Positions 63,299-64,000 of a DNA stretch of 64,000 nt are shown here, in pieces (within the stretch, counting starts at the first letter, position 1; the number at the start of each line of letters is the position of its first letter). The DNA is from Rhynchopus sp. YZ270_cl-10 (taxonomy: Eukaryota; Euglenozoa; Diplonemea; Diplonemida; Diplonemidae), in the NCBI GenBank assembly GCA_964035575.1, contig OZ037895.1:930001-994000 (forward strand). The letters run 5' to 3'. The notes under the pieces were generated by a model. That model saw nothing but the letters and a program-made list of their open reading frames with translations. It was not told where the DNA came from and made no database searches. A program made the translations under genes and the position numbers.

Positions 63299-64000
63299 TG
63301 AAGGAGTGAAGGAGTGAGAGCGTACGATGCTGAGGAAAGAAGGACATTGGTCTTTCTTTGCGCTTTATTGTTGTTATTATTATTGCGGTGCCTGCTTCTG
63401 TGGAGGCGTTTTGCACCTTCAGCTTTGCTGATTTATAGTTCCCATCTGTTTTTTTTTTATAGTGTACCCACGCTTCCCCCTCAGCCATGATCATAGGTGG
63501 AAAGTGTGTCAAAGATACGTGCTGTGTGTGTTTTCTCTATTCCACTCTTTCTCTTTTCCCTTTCATTCATTTTATCAAGGGTGTGTGTTGTGCTCGTTTC
63601 TGTGTGTGCGCTGTGTGTGGGTGTTGCAGACGCAACAACGCATGTCCTGTCCGCCACATAGTGGTCGATAGGGTATAGTGACAGAGAGCTGTCTGCAACA
63701 ATCAATTTCTGAAGCCCCACACAGCAATTCAACACCACGCACAGAACGGGCTTGGCAGAAACACCTATTATGTTCCCTTTCCATTTTCCATTTTCCATTT
63801 TCCTCTTTCATTTCCATTTGATTTTCTTTTTTTTTTATTGTTGACAAATGTGTCGTGTGACAATGGCCCGTCCATATTCGTCTCGAGTGGAAATGTAAAA
63901 TCAAACCCCAAGAAATACAAACAGAGTGCCCACAAATGACACACGTGTCATTTCTGAGAGGCCAAGAGTTTTTATTCGCAAACCCTTTTTCTTTTGAAAA
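63299..64000. other. Spacer at window end with module A
   Basis: Module A at 63385-63429 (GCGGTGCCTGCTTCTGTGGA, GGCGTTTTGCACCTTCAGC). TTCCATTTTCCATTTTCC at 63780-63797 is a short tandem repeat, and CACACGTGTCATTT at 63940-63953 contains a palindrome. No gene was seen. Confidence 0.5.

Overview
This is nuclear DNA of a microbial eukaryote, most likely a euglenozoan and perhaps a diplonemid (inference). Every recognisable host gene lies on the + strand. Most starts follow a pyrimidine-rich stretch ending in AG at roughly 0-60 bases, as expected for polycistronic transcription with spliced-leader trans-splicing. The divergent histone H3 contains QKAPFQRLVR, which I recall from kinetoplastid H3. 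Cis-spliced GT-AG introns are present in one gene family. Coding DNA is GC-rich; spacers are AT-rich, full of homopolymer runs and crowded with small repeats.

Layout. 1-1.85 kb: 3' part of a class III nucleotide cyclase. 1.85-12.5 kb: gene-poor repeat land with several inverted-repeat elements, some with clear target duplications. 12.5-24 kb: a secreted protein, a small ORF, a GH30-like glycosidase with a lectin domain, a fucosyltransferase-like membrane enzyme and three unrecognised proteins. 24.2-45.6 kb: five nearly identical major vault protein (MVP) genes, of which the central part is a 4,502-bp tandem unit. Three copies carry the same decayed hAT DNA transposon in their second intron. 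45.6-48.5 kb: repeat-rich spacer. 48.5-53.1 kb: a UBA-domain protein, a single-pass membrane protein and a 2-aminoethylphosphonate-pyruvate transaminase. 53.1-59.2 kb: repeats, including a 2.6-kb element with GC-rich inverted termini and a 6-bp target duplication. 59.2-63.3 kb: histones H2B, H2A (with an apparent 1-base frameshift) and H3, then a secreted CUB-tyrosinase.

The genes do not form an obvious single pathway, as is normal in directional gene clusters. The most striking features are the MVP array, which suggests high or variable dosage of the vault shell protein, and the dispersed structured repeats. One of these, a hairpin family with compensatory base changes, also sits inside the MVP intron. 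All positions were read by eye; no alignment or database search was run.
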